NCBI GenBank assembly: GCA_011525385.1
Contig: WTGF01000128.1
Span: 25,259 to 89,258, forward strand
Length of the DNA stretch: 64,000 nucleotides
Source of the DNA: Chloroflexota bacterium
GTDB taxonomy: Bacteria > Chloroflexota > Anaerolineae > Aggregatilineales > Phototrophicaceae
Reading direction: 5' to 3'
A model generated the notes under the pieces. The model searched no databases. It was not told the DNA's origin and saw only the letters and a list, made by a program, of their open reading frames with translations. Position 1 is the stretch's first letter. Each line of letters starts with the position of its first letter. The translations under genes were made by a program, and so were the position numbers. Positions 43,331 through 52,736 of this stretch are shown here, one piece after another.

Positions 43331-44572
43331 ATGACCGATCTGCTCTTGACGAATGCCCGCGTCCTCGATGTCCGCGGCGGCGAAATGCTGCCGGATCGAC
43401 ATATCCTGATCGAGGACGGGGTGATCAGCGCCGTGAGCGAGACGAAGCCAACGACCGACGCCGACACCACCGACGCCGACACCATCGACGTCGGCGGACG
43501 GGTGGTCATGCCCGGCCTCTGCGATTCGCATGTGCATGTCACCGCCGCCACCGCCCACCTTTCCGCCATCCGGCACTGGTCGCCTGCCTACGTGACCGCC
43601 CACGCCGCGAAAATCCTCGAAGGCATGCTGATGCGCGGCTTCACCACGGTGCGCGACGGCGGCGGCGCCGACTGGGGATTGGCCCAGGCCGTGGACGAGG
43701 GCTTGATAGCGGGACCGCGCATCTTCTTCTGCGGCCACGCCCTGTCGCAGACCGGCGGCCATGGCGACATGCGCACTTCCGGGGACGACGGCATCGGTTA
43801 TAGTTGGCTGACGCCGGGCTTGGGCTGGGTCTGCGATGGACTCAGCGAATTGCGCCGCGCCTGTCGCGAAGAGGTCCGCCGCGGCGCCCACCATATCAAA
43901 CTGATGGTTTCCGGCGGCGTCGCCTCCCCCACCGACCGCATCGACAGCACCCAGTTTTCCGAAGAAGAGATCCGCGCGGCAGTTGAAGAAGCCGAAGCCG
44001 CCAATCTCTATGTCATGGTGCATGCCTATACCGCCCGCGCTATCAATCGCGCCTTGCGCTGTGGCGCGCGCACGGTGGAACACGGCAACCTCATGGACGA
44101 AGAAAGCGTCGACCTGCTGCTGGAGAACGAGGCCTTTCTGGTGCCGACCCTGTCGATCTATCAGGCCCTGGCGGACGAAGGCGTCGAGGCTGGCTTGCCG
44201 GAAGAACTCTATAGGAAAGTCTTTGATGTGCTGGACGCCGGCAAACGCGCGCTTGATATGGCTTACAGCGGTGGCGTGAAAATGGCTTATGGCACCGATC
44301 TGCTGGGCCAGATGCACCGCCGTCAACTGGACGAGTTCGCCATCCGCGGCGAAATCATCCCGGCCATTGACGCGCTGCGCGCAGCCACCTGCAATGGCGC
44401 GGATCTGCTCTGTCGCACAGGTGAATTGGGCGAGGTCATCCCCGGCGCGCAGGCCGATCTGCTGGTGATGGACGGCGATCCGCTGGCGGATCTGCGCGTG
44501 ATGACGGAGCCGGAAACCAACCTGCGCATCATCATGAAGGATGGCGTGATTTACAAGAACACCTTGAATTAA
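43331..44572 (+). CDS. Amidohydrolase family protein (imidazolonepropionase/prolidase-like)
   Basis: 413-residue TIM-barrel metallohydrolase. Motifs: D-S-H-V-H-V (metal HxH) near residue 62, H-H-I-K-L-M-V-S-G-G carrying the lysine ligand, H-A-Y-T, E-H-G-N and A-Y-G-T-D. Residues 42-50 contain a short duplicated D-A-D-T. AGGAGG precedes the ATG. Divergent from the Liv operon and probably linked to it functionally. Members hydrolyse cyclic amides or Xaa-Pro dipeptides. Confidence 0.88.
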   Translation: MTDLLLTNARVLDVRGGEMLPDRHILIEDGVISAVSETKPTTDADTTDADTIDVGGRVVMPGLCDSHVHVTAATAHLSAIRHWSPAYVTAHAAKILEGMLMRGFTTVRDGGGADWGLAQAVDEGLIAGPRIFFCGHALSQTGGHGDMRTSGDDGIGYSWLTPGLGWVCDGLSELRRACREEVRRGAHHIKLMVSGGVASPTDRIDSTQFSEEEIRAAVEEAEAANLYVMVHAYTARAINRALRCGARTVEHGNLMDEESVDLLLENEAFLVPTLSIYQALADEGVEAGLPEELYRKVFDVLDAGKRALDMAYSGGVKMAYGTDLLGQMHRRQLDEFAIRGEIIPAIDALRAATCNGADLLCRTGELGEVIPGAQADLLVMDGDPLADLRVMTEPETNLRIIMKDGVIYKNTLN

Positions 44573-44720
44573 GCGTGTCAGACTGTCAATCCATTGCGGG
44601 GATCGGTAAATACCGATGACATATATTTGGCGTCATCCTATCGAATAATCTCTGTGTACTCAGTAAAACCAAGTAAGTAATGAGAATGCGAAAACGCCTT
44701 CATTCAACCCCACCCCCCGG

Positions 44721-44850
44721 CCCCCTCCCCGAAGCATCGGAGAGGGGGAGCGCATTCGGCGGGACTAAGATTACATCCAGAACTTTCGCTACAAATGAGA
44801 TTTTTTTGGCATTATTCTATTGGTATTACTTTTGTGCCTCTGTGGTGAAT
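44721..44850. repeat. C-rich hairpin and CACCACAGAGGCAC-family copy
   Basis: CCCCCTC (44721-44727) pairs with GAGGGGG (44742-44748), and TTTGTGCCTCTGTGGTGAAT (about 44831-44850) is a reverse-oriented copy of the CACCACAGAGGCAC repeat. The remaining 44573-44953 gap shows no gene; a promoter for the next gene is not obvious. Confidence 0.65.
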
Positions 44851-44953
44851 CCCCCTCGTATTGAAGGCGAAACAGGGCGATGTCCACGCTTTCGACCCTT
44901 TCGGATCTCAGCGCCGCTTGCGGGACAAATCAAGTTGATTTATGGAGCGAAAT

Positions 44954-46297
44954 ATGGCTGGACAAGATCTGTTGAATCGCCTTAAAGACGACAAAATCGA
45001 AAACCTCTGGGTGACTTACCACGATTTCAATGGGCGCGCTTGCGCCAAGACGATCCCAAAAAGCCGATTCGCCAAGGTCGTCGAGGACGGCGTCGTTTTC
45101 GCCCGCGCCAACCTGAATTTCGGGGTTGACGATCACATGGCGCCCGACGGCATCTGGCAGGCGCAGACCGGCGACTTCCTGGCCCTGCCCGATCCCGACG
45201 CCTATTGGAAACTGCTCTATCTCGACAACACAGCCATCGTGCTCTGCAATATGATGACCGAGGACTATCAGCCCTTTGACGCTTGTCCGCGACAACTCCT
45301 GGGGCGAACCCTGTCCCTGTTCGCCGGGCAGGGCATCGAAATCACCGCCGCCCTGGAAGCGGAGTTCAGCCTCTTCGCCAAGACCGAGGATGGCGATGTC
45401 GCGCCACGCCGCGCCGGGGGCATGTTCACCGTGGCTGGCTTGAATCAGTTTGCCGATTTCTTGCAGGACATCGTCGCGACCCTGGAATCGATGGGCATCC
45501 AGGTCGAGCAAATGGGAAAGGAATACGGCGCTTCGCAATTCGAATTCTCGGTGCGCTACGACGCGCCGCTGGCCGCTGCCGATCGTTATCTTGTCACTAA
45601 AGAAGTCACGCGAGCGCTGGCCTTGCGACGCGGACTGATCGCCTCTTACATGCCAAAACCTTTCACGGATTTGGCCGGTAACGGTTTACACGCCAACCTG
45701 GCGCTTTGGGATACGGACTCGGGCAGCAATCTGCTGGCGGGCGCGGGGCTGGAAAATCCCTTGAGCGAGACCGGTCGGCACTTCATCGGCGGCTTGATGG
45801 CGCACGCGCCCGGCATCTGCGGGCTGGGCGCGCCCACTGTCAACTCCTACAAGCGCTTGCAGCCTGCCTCTTGGGCGCCAGCGCATATCGCCTGGGGACT
45901 GGGTAATCGCGGCGTTTTGCTGCGCGTGCCCGATGTCAACAAGCGCTGCCGCGTCGAATACCGCGCCGGCGACAATACTTGCAATCCCTATTTCTTCTTG
46001 ACAGCGCTGCTCGCCGCCGGCTGGGACGGCATGCGGAAAAAGGCCGATCCCGGAGAGCCTTTCAACGATGAGGATGTCGGGCATTTCAGCCGGGCCCAGA
46101 GCGCAGCGCAGGGCATACAATTCCTGCCGCGCAGCTTGCCCGTCGCCCTGGACGCGCTGGAAAACGACGAAGTGCTGATGTCTGCCCTGGCGCCGGTCGC
46201 CGGGGCGGAGTTCCTCAAGGTCAAGCGCCTGGAACTGGAAACTTACAATTTGACCGTGCATCCCTGGGAGCGCCAAATGTACCTGGAGGCGCCCTGA
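44954..46297 (+). CDS. Glutamine-synthetase-like ligase (gamma-glutamyl amide/polyamine synthetase type)
   Basis: 447 residues, GS catalytic fold. Recognisable motifs: E-A-E-F-S-L-F (metal site), G-N-G-L-H-A-N-L (signature, shifted from G-N-G-M-H-x-H), N-S-Y-K-R-L-Q-P with N-R-G, and E-Y-R-A-G-D-N-T-C-N-P-Y. It lacks the C-terminal adenylylation loop sequence of housekeeping GlnA I can recognise. GGAG 7 nt before the ATG at 44954 selects that start over 44942. It ends at the start of a FluG-type amidohydrolase gene, so it likely makes or breaks a gamma-glutamyl amide. Confidence 0.85.
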   Translation: MAGQDLLNRLKDDKIENLWVTYHDFNGRACAKTIPKSRFAKVVEDGVVFARANLNFGVDDHMAPDGIWQAQTGDFLALPDPDAYWKLLYLDNTAIVLCNMMTEDYQPFDACPRQLLGRTLSLFAGQGIEITAALEAEFSLFAKTEDGDVAPRRAGGMFTVAGLNQFADFLQDIVATLESMGIQVEQMGKEYGASQFEFSVRYDAPLAAADRYLVTKEVTRALALRRGLIASYMPKPFTDLAGNGLHANLALWDTDSGSNLLAGAGLENPLSETGRHFIGGLMAHAPGICGLGAPTVNSYKRLQPASWAPAHIAWGLGNRGVLLRVPDVNKRCRVEYRAGDNTCNPYFFLTALLAAGWDGMRKKADPGEPFNDEDVGHFSRAQSAAQGIQFLPRSLPVALDALENDEVLMSALAPVAGAEFLKVKRLELETYNLTVHPWERQMYLEAP

Positions 46298-47481
46298 TGC
46301 TCGATTTCAGCGATTTGCCGGTTGTCGACGCGCATTGCCATCCCTATAGGCGGGCAGATGCGCTCAGCCCGGAGGAATGGGTGGATGCCCTGGCCTTTGG
46401 CGGCGGCTCGCCCGCCTATCTGCGAGAGGGCGGTATCGATGTTGACGCTGCTGCGCGGTCGCTGTTGGGGCGGCTTAAGCGCGATACGCTCTACTTTCGC
46501 TTTATGCTCCGCCGCTTGGCGGAATACTTCGGCGTGGAAGCGACGGTTGATGCCGTAGTCGCGGCGCGCAACCAGGCGATAGTAAGGGATGGCTACGCGG
46601 CTTACGCGGGAAGGCTGCATGGAGCGGGCAGGATCGAAACGCTGATCGTTGATGACGGCTATCCGCTGCCGCAGATCAATCTGGACCAGTTCCGGGCCGA
46701 AGTCGGCGTCGAGGTCCTGCCGGTCTTTCGCATCGAGGTCTTGATTCAAGACCTGCTGGACGACGACTGTGGCTGGTCGGAATTCCAAAGACGATACGAT
46801 GAGTCCATCGCCGAGGCTCTGGGCAACGGGGGCTACAGAGGTCTCAAGTCGATCATCGCCTACCGAACGGGACTCGATATCGATCCTGGCAGCCGCTCGC
46901 CCGATCAAGGTCGGGTCGCGCTGGAACGGCTTCGCCGCGCGCGCGGCCGCGGTGAGGATCCAATCAAGGACCTGCGCGATCACCTCTTCTGCCGCGCCAT
47001 CGAGCGCTGCATCGACTTTGACGCGCCTTTCCAGGTGCATACCGGCATGGGCGATTGGGAAGTACATTTGGCGGCCTGCCGCCCGGCGCTCTTGATGGAG
47101 CTTCTGCGCTACCCGGCTTATCGCGCTTGTAAATTCCTGCTGGTTCACACCGGCTATCCCTATCACGCGGAAGCCGGTTACCTGGCCAATGTGCTGCCCA
47201 ATATCTGGTGCGACATTTCCGAAGGTTTGCCCTTCGCCGGAAACGCGGGCAAACGCATCATCGCCGAAGTGCTGGAAATGGCCCCGATCTCCCGTGTCTG
47301 TTACGGGTCGGACGTTTATGGATCGCCCGAGCCCTTTTACACCAGCGCGCTCTTGGGCAAACAAGCTTTGGCTCAAGCCCTCGGGGAACTGATTGACGAT
47401 GGCTTCTTGTCAGGTACAGAGGCGCAGGAAGCGGCGCGCATGATCCTGGCCGACAACGCCCGCGAACTGTACGGGATTTGA
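46297..47481 (+). CDS. Amidohydrolase of the FluG N-terminal type
   Basis: 394-residue metal-dependent hydrolase: D-A-H-C-H-P (intact HxH), a long helical insert, S-I-I-A-Y-R-T-G-L-D-I, F-Q-V-H-T-G-M-G-D, L-V-H-T-G-Y-P-Y, and Y-G-S-D. The same pattern forms the N-terminal half of fungal FluG, which is fused to a GS-like C-terminal half. Here the two halves are separate genes sharing one base (TGATG). It likely hydrolyses the gamma-glutamyl product or substrate of its partner. Confidence 0.85.
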   Translation: MLDFSDLPVVDAHCHPYRRADALSPEEWVDALAFGGGSPAYLREGGIDVDAAARSLLGRLKRDTLYFRFMLRRLAEYFGVEATVDAVVAARNQAIVRDGYAAYAGRLHGAGRIETLIVDDGYPLPQINLDQFRAEVGVEVLPVFRIEVLIQDLLDDDCGWSEFQRRYDESIAEALGNGGYRGLKSIIAYRTGLDIDPGSRSPDQGRVALERLRRARGRGEDPIKDLRDHLFCRAIERCIDFDAPFQVHTGMGDWEVHLAACRPALLMELLRYPAYRACKFLLVHTGYPYHAEAGYLANVLPNIWCDISEGLPFAGNAGKRIIAEVLEMAPISRVCYGSDVYGSPEPFYTSALLGKQALAQALGELIDDGFLSGTEAQEAARMILADNARELYGI

Positions 47482-47505
47482 TGGAACCTCGAGCGCACAA
47501 AGCGC

Positions 47506-48630
47506 CTAATACAAGGTATCCACCACGTATTGCTCGAAAGGCTCCAGCGCCTGGGGCAGGGCGCGCCGCCCCAAGCCAATACGGAAATAGTTGCCCTCGA
47601 ATTTCATGATCCTCGCCGGCAGCACCATCACCCCGGCTTCGCGCAGGGCGCCATCGGCGAATTCAGAGACGTCCATATCGGCGGTCAATTCGACCAAGCC
47701 GACTGTTCCCGCCCCCGGATAATGGATTCGAAAGAGATCGTCGTGGCGGTCGAAAAATGAACGCGCGACGTGGGAGTTTTCTCTGACGATTGTCACACAG
47801 CGTTCGGTCAGAGCTTCGGCGTTCTCCAGGGCGATCAGCGCCAGAATCTCGCTGGGCGCGCTGCCGCAGATCGTGGTATAGGATTTCATTTCTTGCATTT
47901 CATGCATCAGTCCCGCATCCCGCGTGATCAGCCAACCGACGCGCAAGCCGGGCAGCCCGAAGCACTTCGACAGCCCGCCCAGAACGATCGCTCTGTCGTA
48001 CAGTTCGCAGGCCGAGGGCAGGCGCTTCGCCGGGTCCTGCTCGGCGAAGCGATAGATCTCATCGGAATAGAGGATCAGATCATGCCGCCTGGCTAGGTCG
48101 ACAAGTCGCTCGAATTCAGCGCGTTCGAGCAAGGCGCCGGTGGGGTTGTGCGGGAAATTGATGATGAGCATCTTGGTATCCGCCCGGACAAGGCGCTCAA
48201 GCGCGTCGATGTCGAAGCTCCAGCCCCTTTCGCCGCATCCCGCGCGCCAAAACGAGACCTCGCAGCCGATCCCGACTCCGATTTCATAGAGCGACTGAAA
48301 GCTGGGGAAGATCGCGATTACATGATCGCCCTCGTTCAGCAGGGCGTTCATCGGCACGAAAATGCCTTCTTCCGGCACGACTTCCAGTACGTGATCGGCC
48401 TCGATCCCCTCGTCATGCAGGTCGGCGATGGCGCGGCGCAATTCGGGATGCCCCTGCGACTCGGTGTAGCCCAGCCACAAGTTCTCGAATTGGGCCCGTC
48501 GAGACGGGCTGGCATAGTCCAGGATCTCCGGCAGCGTCAGCGGCTCGCAGTCGGAGGAACTGATGCCATGCGGCGCGCTGAATTCGTGCTGGCGGAAGAA
48601 GTGTTCAATTTCGAATGGCGGGAGTTTCAT
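47506..48630 (-). CDS. PLP-dependent aminotransferase, class I/II
   Basis: 374-residue fold-type I enzyme. N-F-P-H-N-P-T-G contains the cofactor-contacting Asn, Y-S-D-E-I-Y the Asp, and G-L-S-K-C-F-G the Schiff-base lysine; the terminal arginine lies in F-R-I-G. Convergent with the FluG-type gene, only 24 nt apart. Could transaminate an amino acid released by the amide pathway; some relatives are beta-lyases. Confidence 0.9.
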   Translation of the reverse strand: MKLPPFEIEHFFRQHEFSAPHGISSSDCEPLTLPEILDYASPSRRAQFENLWLGYTESQGHPELRRAIADLHDEGIEADHVLEVVPEEGIFVPMNALLNEGDHVIAIFPSFQSLYEIGVGIGCEVSFWRAGCGERGWSFDIDALERLVRADTKMLIINFPHNPTGALLERAEFERLVDLARRHDLILYSDEIYRFAEQDPAKRLPSACELYDRAIVLGGLSKCFGLPGLRVGWLITRDAGLMHEMQEMKSYTTICGSAPSEILALIALENAEALTERCVTIVRENSHVARSFFDRHDDLFRIHYPGAGTVGLVELTADMDVSEFADGALREAGVMVLPARIMKFEGNYFRIGLGRRALPQALEPFEQYVVDTLY

Positions 48631-48667
48631 GCTGTAAGCGCCTCGCTCTGTGCTTGAGTTGAAGCAG

Positions 48668-49426
48668 TCAATCAGATATAGGAACGATTTCGATACAGAC
48701 GCCGTTGTGGTCGCTCAGTTGACTGTCGTCGGGAGCGTATCGGCTGATGTACTGTAAAGAATTTACTCGCAAATCTGTTGACATGGCGACATGGTCGATG
48801 AAGTGGCGGCTGATGCCGGCGGTGGGTATCAGCCAACCGTCAAAAGTCTCTTTGCGCTTTTGGTTGACTTCACTGCGCCGGTAAGGATAGTTATAGGCTG
48901 GGATCTGCAAATTGAAATCCCCTAGCAGGATGGCGCGCACGGGTTCTTTGCTATATGGCAGGAATTTTTCGCGGACCAAGCGGGGCAAGTAATCTCCGCT
49001 CAAGGCATCGAGATACTCGCAAGCGCCCTGCCAAAATGTCTTGCGCTGCTCACCCCATTTTTCGTGATTGCGGTAATGCGCGTAAGGGATGCAAATGCCG
49101 ATTATTGTCCATTGCTCATAGCCGATGGCGGTCGTCGCTTTGATGAATCGTCCAGGTGGCATGTCTGGCGATCCGAGCGTGTCGACATCCATCCAGCCGA
49201 AACGGCTCCATAAGACGACCTTGCGCGCGCCTTTATCTTCGGGCCATCCCCAACCCGATACTTCGCTGGTTATCGTGTGACCGTCCTCCGGCACGGACTC
49301 GGGATAAGCCTCAGTCAAACAGATGACGTCCGCATCGTATCCGGCGATGAGTTCGCGCAAACTCGCGAACTTTGGCGCGCCCGCGCGCAGCCGGTCCGCC
49401 TGCGTATTCCAGTTCAGTATTTTCAT
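48668..49426 (-). CDS. Endonuclease/exonuclease/phosphatase family protein, copy B
   Basis: 252-residue DNase I-like fold. Motifs are complete: L-N-W-N-T, C-L-T-E-A-Y (metal Glu), L-L-G-D-F-N (Asp/Asn) and L-S-D-H-N-G (Asp/His). No signal peptide. Tandem paralogue of the next upstream gene (about 41-nt gap); this copy keeps every catalytic residue. Likely a phosphodiesterase on nucleic acid or small phosphoesters. Confidence 0.85.
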   Translation of the reverse strand: MKILNWNTQADRLRAGAPKFASLRELIAGYDADVICLTEAYPESVPEDGHTITSEVSGWGWPEDKGARKVVLWSRFGWMDVDTLGSPDMPPGRFIKATTAIGYEQWTIIGICIPYAHYRNHEKWGEQRKTFWQGACEYLDALSGDYLPRLVREKFLPYSKEPVRAILLGDFNLQIPAYNYPYRRSEVNQKRKETFDGWLIPTAGISRHFIDHVAMSTDLRVNSLQYISRYAPDDSQLSDHNGVCIEIVPISD

Positions 49427-49467
49427 GCGACTTTCGCCCCTCTAGTGAGTCGTACGACTGCTGCCAG

Positions 49468-50211
49468 TCAAGGTAAATCCACAGCCATAAAGACGCCGTT
49501 GTGGTCGCTGAGAGACAGAATATCCGTAGAGAAGCGGCTGATAAAGTCCATGTAACGCACACGGAAGTCCGATGTCAGCGCTATATGATCAACCATGGGT
49601 TTGTCCAGTCCAAATGCCCGATAGTCAACGGCCGTTGGTATCGACCAGCCGGCGAAAGTCGTTTCCCGCTTCTTGTTGACCTTCGTTGAGGGATAAGGAT
49701 ACGTTTTTGGCGGAATCTGCAGTTTGTAATCTCCGATCAACATTGTCCGTTCTTGATACCTTGCCTGCGGCAGAATGTCCTCTCGCAGCGCGTCGAGGTA
49801 TTCTATCGCGCCTTGCCAAATGGCCATCCTTTTCTCGCCCCACGATTCGTGGTAGCGATAGTTGTGGAAGGGTATGCACATACCGACAACGGTTACGGTC
49901 TCGCCGCGAATTTGGGTCACGGCGCGGACAAAGCGCCCTTCGGGCAGTCGTGCCGATCCGAAATCGTCCACATCGGTCCAGGGACTTCTGCTCCAGAGCA
50001 CCACCTTGCGCGCGCCGAGCCGCTCGTGTCGTTCCCAGCCCGATAATCCGCTGGTAACATAATAGCCCGCGCTTGGCATCGTTTCCGGATAAGCTTCCGT
50101 GAGGCAAATGATGTCCGCGTCTCTTGACGCAATGATCGTTCTGATGGTTTCGAAGCGCCAATTGACGCCGCGCGGCGTGGCGATCTCTGTATTCCAATTC
50201 AGTATTTTCAT
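49468..50211 (-). CDS. Endonuclease/exonuclease/phosphatase family protein, copy A, altered active site
   Basis: 247 residues, closely paralogous to the downstream copy (L-N-W-N-T-E, C-L-T-E-A-Y-P-E, L-S-D-H-N-G all match). The G-D-F-N motif reads G-D-Y-K, replacing the catalytic asparagine with lysine, so it may be inactive or regulatory. The start at 50211 lies 8 nt after the SWIM gene stop; the longer frame to 50316 lies inside that gene. Part of a SWIM-EEP-EEP operon. Confidence 0.85.
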   Translation of the reverse strand: MKILNWNTEIATPRGVNWRFETIRTIIASRDADIICLTEAYPETMPSAGYYVTSGLSGWERHERLGARKVVLWSRSPWTDVDDFGSARLPEGRFVRAVTQIRGETVTVVGMCIPFHNYRYHESWGEKRMAIWQGAIEYLDALREDILPQARYQERTMLIGDYKLQIPPKTYPYPSTKVNKKRETTFAGWSIPTAVDYRAFGLDKPMVDHIALTSDFRVRYMDFISRFSTDILSLSDHNGVFMAVDLP

Positions 50212-50218
50212 GTTTCTG

Positions 50219-52009
50219 CTACAAGCCCGCTTTGTTGAGTTCATCTTGCAAGGCAGGCAAGCGCGCGAACTCCCGCCGCAAATCGGCGATGAGCCTTTGC
50301 CAGCTTGCGCTATCATTCATTTGCCGATACATCCCGCGGACTTCCCGCAATAATTTCGCGGCGTAGCCATAGCGCTTTCGTTTTCTGAGCGCTATCTCGG
50401 CACGGGCGTATTTGACATAAACTGGAATGGCCGGCGCTGGTAGTACCTGGCGCGATGCTTCCGCCACAGTGAAGTCGAGGCGGTAAATGACATGGGAGGG
50501 ATGGTGGAATTGTGGCTCCGAAACTTTGTCTAAACTTACCCATGCCGAATCCCAGTCTTTTTCATGCAGGTACACCAGGGTCAGTACCTGATACTCCTGT
50601 CTTTTCTCCAGTTCGGCGATAATCTGCGGGCGGATAGTTCCCCAATTATCGAGCGACTCGGATACCCCGCGCAGACCGATATAATGGTCGATATGGGCAT
50701 CTGTACGCATCCGCTTAGATTGCCAGCGGAACTCAGTTTTCAAATCTCCCTGCTGCTGATAAAAGCCGATGAGCCATTCTATTATGCGGTTGTCATACTC
50801 GCTGCCCAGTGCTCCTTCCGCAAGCTGAATCGCAGTTTGCGCTTGATCGTGGCTGCGGAGCAAATCAAGACCGCGTATTAATTCATGCGGCTTTTTCATT
50901 TTTTCGCCTATTATGCCGACGGCCTGCTCATAGCGTCGTAAGTCAAGCAATTTGCTGGCGTGCAGATAATGCAATTCCTTGGCTTGAAGACGCTTGAGCG
51001 TCTCTTCAGGATCAATCGAATCGATCCTGTCCAATTTAATCAAAATACTTTCATAAGCCTCGGCGCTCCAATCGCTGGAACGCTTTTCTGCTCTGTGGCG
51101 ATCGGCGATCAAGCCAAGGTGTTCCCGAATGCGGGTGATGTCCGCTGATTGCGCTATTTCCAAAATGAGGCCTTCCGCTTCATAACCATAGTCGATCCCG
51201 CCAAACTCGATATCCCATATCAATGTGTCCACCAGCGTATCGAGTACCTGCTGGCGCAAATCCTCATCATTTGCAAATTCTAAGCGCGAAATCGCGTCTT
51301 TCAAGTGGGCAACGGTGTTGTTGATCGCCTCAACATATTGCCCTTCGTCATCCGTTGGATAGTCATGGGCGTTGCATTCTTGGAGAATGGCGCAATAGAT
51401 GGCAATCGCATCGGCATAATCGCCGCGCAGCGCAAGGCGGCTACCCAGGCGGGTGAGTTCGTAAACCTTGTCTTCCGCAACGCGGTCCATCCATACACCG
51501 GTGAATGCTAAAGACTGTTTAAGTTCCCGGCGAATGCTTTGCAGGTTCAAAGGCTGATTGGAGGAGCCGTCGCCTGCCACGACCTCAACAATGTCTTCGA
51601 GCTCTGGGTGGAGTAATATCATCTCTTCAATGATGTCAAGCAAATCCTCTTTCTCGCGTGACATGAGCGCATCGCGCAGTGTCTCAGCTTCCTCAAAGCG
51701 TTCTGGATGATGCAGATACGCGAGCAGCAAGGCGACAATATGCTTGCAATCCCCGCCCCAATCATATTCGCAGCTGCAACCTGTGGCGGCGATTTCCCCA
51801 GCCCGGATTCTTGCCCAGACGCGATAGGGTTGAGGATAGGATCCTCGGCATCGCGCGCTGATCTCATCGCCGCGGCGGACGGTCCGCGAGATAGCGCCAT
51901 TCGTATAAAGCGTTTCACCACGATCAAAGCTTTTGCCAAAGGCGCGCGATTGGATCTGTCGCTGGGTTAAGGGGATATTGTCGTACATTGCTGCCCGCAT
52001 TTTATTCAT
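50219..52009 (-). CDS. SWIM zinc-finger protein with helical repeats
   Basis: 596 residues from the ATG at 52009 (further ATGs at 52000 and 51988). The SWIM finger C78-S-C80 ... C88-K-H90 is intact and followed by about 500 residues of helical, TPR-like repeats (for example A-L-R-G-D-Y-A-D-A-I-A-I-Y-C-A-I-L). No membrane segment. SWIM proteins bind DNA or act as partners of helicases. Two phosphodiesterase-like genes follow directly, suggesting a joint nucleic-acid role; this is inference. Confidence 0.8.
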   Translation of the reverse strand: MNKMRAAMYDNIPLTQRQIQSRAFGKSFDRGETLYTNGAISRTVRRGDEISARCRGSYPQPYRVWARIRAGEIAATGCSCEYDWGGDCKHIVALLLAYLHHPERFEEAETLRDALMSREKEDLLDIIEEMILLHPELEDIVEVVAGDGSSNQPLNLQSIRRELKQSLAFTGVWMDRVAEDKVYELTRLGSRLALRGDYADAIAIYCAILQECNAHDYPTDDEGQYVEAINNTVAHLKDAISRLEFANDEDLRQQVLDTLVDTLIWDIEFGGIDYGYEAEGLILEIAQSADITRIREHLGLIADRHRAEKRSSDWSAEAYESILIKLDRIDSIDPEETLKRLQAKELHYLHASKLLDLRRYEQAVGIIGEKMKKPHELIRGLDLLRSHDQAQTAIQLAEGALGSEYDNRIIEWLIGFYQQQGDLKTEFRWQSKRMRTDAHIDHYIGLRGVSESLDNWGTIRPQIIAELEKRQEYQVLTLVYLHEKDWDSAWVSLDKVSEPQFHHPSHVIYRLDFTVAEASRQVLPAPAIPVYVKYARAEIALRKRKRYGYAAKLLREVRGMYRQMNDSASWQRLIADLRREFARLPALQDELNKAGL

Positions 52010-52022
52010 GACGCCGTTTTTC

Positions 52023-52712
52023 TCACCACTCCAGCGGCTGCTGATCGCGGAAGAAGCCCCCTGTCGGCCCGTCATCGGGCAAGGTCGCCGCCCAAACGAT
52101 GCCGGCTGCGCCATCGGCGATCGGACGCCCGCCCTCGCCACCCATCTCAGTCGCGACCCAGCCCGGGCATATGGCGTTCACCAAGATGCCATCCGCCGCC
52201 ATTTCCGCCGCCAGCATGCGTGTCAGGGCATTCAGGGCTGTCTTGCTGACATTGTATGCCGGCGGTCCCGCGCCCATTGTCGAAAGCGACCCGGAACCAC
52301 TGCTGACATTGACGATGCGCGGCCCCGCGCTTTTCTTCAAGAGCGGCGCGAAGGCTTTTGCCATCCGCCAGGGTCCGTACAGATTGGTGTTGATAGCTGC
52401 GCTGACAATGTTGAAATCCGCGTTAAGCGCCTTCTGCCAATGATCGTAATGAATCGCGGCATTGTTAACCAGCACATCCAGGCGCTCATATTGAGCTTCA
52501 ATCTCATCGCGCAGTCGCTGGATACTGGCGTCGTCGGTGACATCCAGTTGCGATGGGTGGATATTGTCCGCCCCAATTTCCTGGCAGGCGACCTTGGCTT
52601 TAGTCAGATCTCGCGCTGTCAATAGAACCAGTATGCCGCGCCCGGCCAATTGCCGGCAGACCTCTTTTCCGATCCCGCGGTTGGCGCCCGTGACCAGGGC
52701 GATAGCTGACAT
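52023..52712 (-). CDS. Short-chain dehydrogenase/reductase
   Basis: 229-residue SDR: T-G-A-N-R-G-I-G cofactor loop, N-N-A-A, S-S-G-S-G serine region, Y-N-V-S-K catalytic motif, and P-G-W-V-A-T-E-M-G, typical of carbonyl-reductase-like SDRs. It ends 13 nt before the SWIM gene start, so it may head that operon or be unrelated. Confidence 0.9.
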   Translation of the reverse strand: MSAIALVTGANRGIGKEVCRQLAGRGILVLLTARDLTKAKVACQEIGADNIHPSQLDVTDDASIQRLRDEIEAQYERLDVLVNNAAIHYDHWQKALNADFNIVSAAINTNLYGPWRMAKAFAPLLKKSAGPRIVNVSSGSGSLSTMGAGPPAYNVSKTALNALTRMLAAEMAADGILVNAICPGWVATEMGGEGGRPIADGAAGIVWAATLPDDGPTGGFFRDQQPLEW

Positions 52713-52736
52713 GATAGCGTTCTACTAATTATATAT

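Noticed and set aside
44954..46297. Housekeeping glutamine synthetase
   Set aside because: Signature residues are altered and it is paired with a FluG-type amidohydrolase, favouring a gamma-glutamyl ligase of another substrate.
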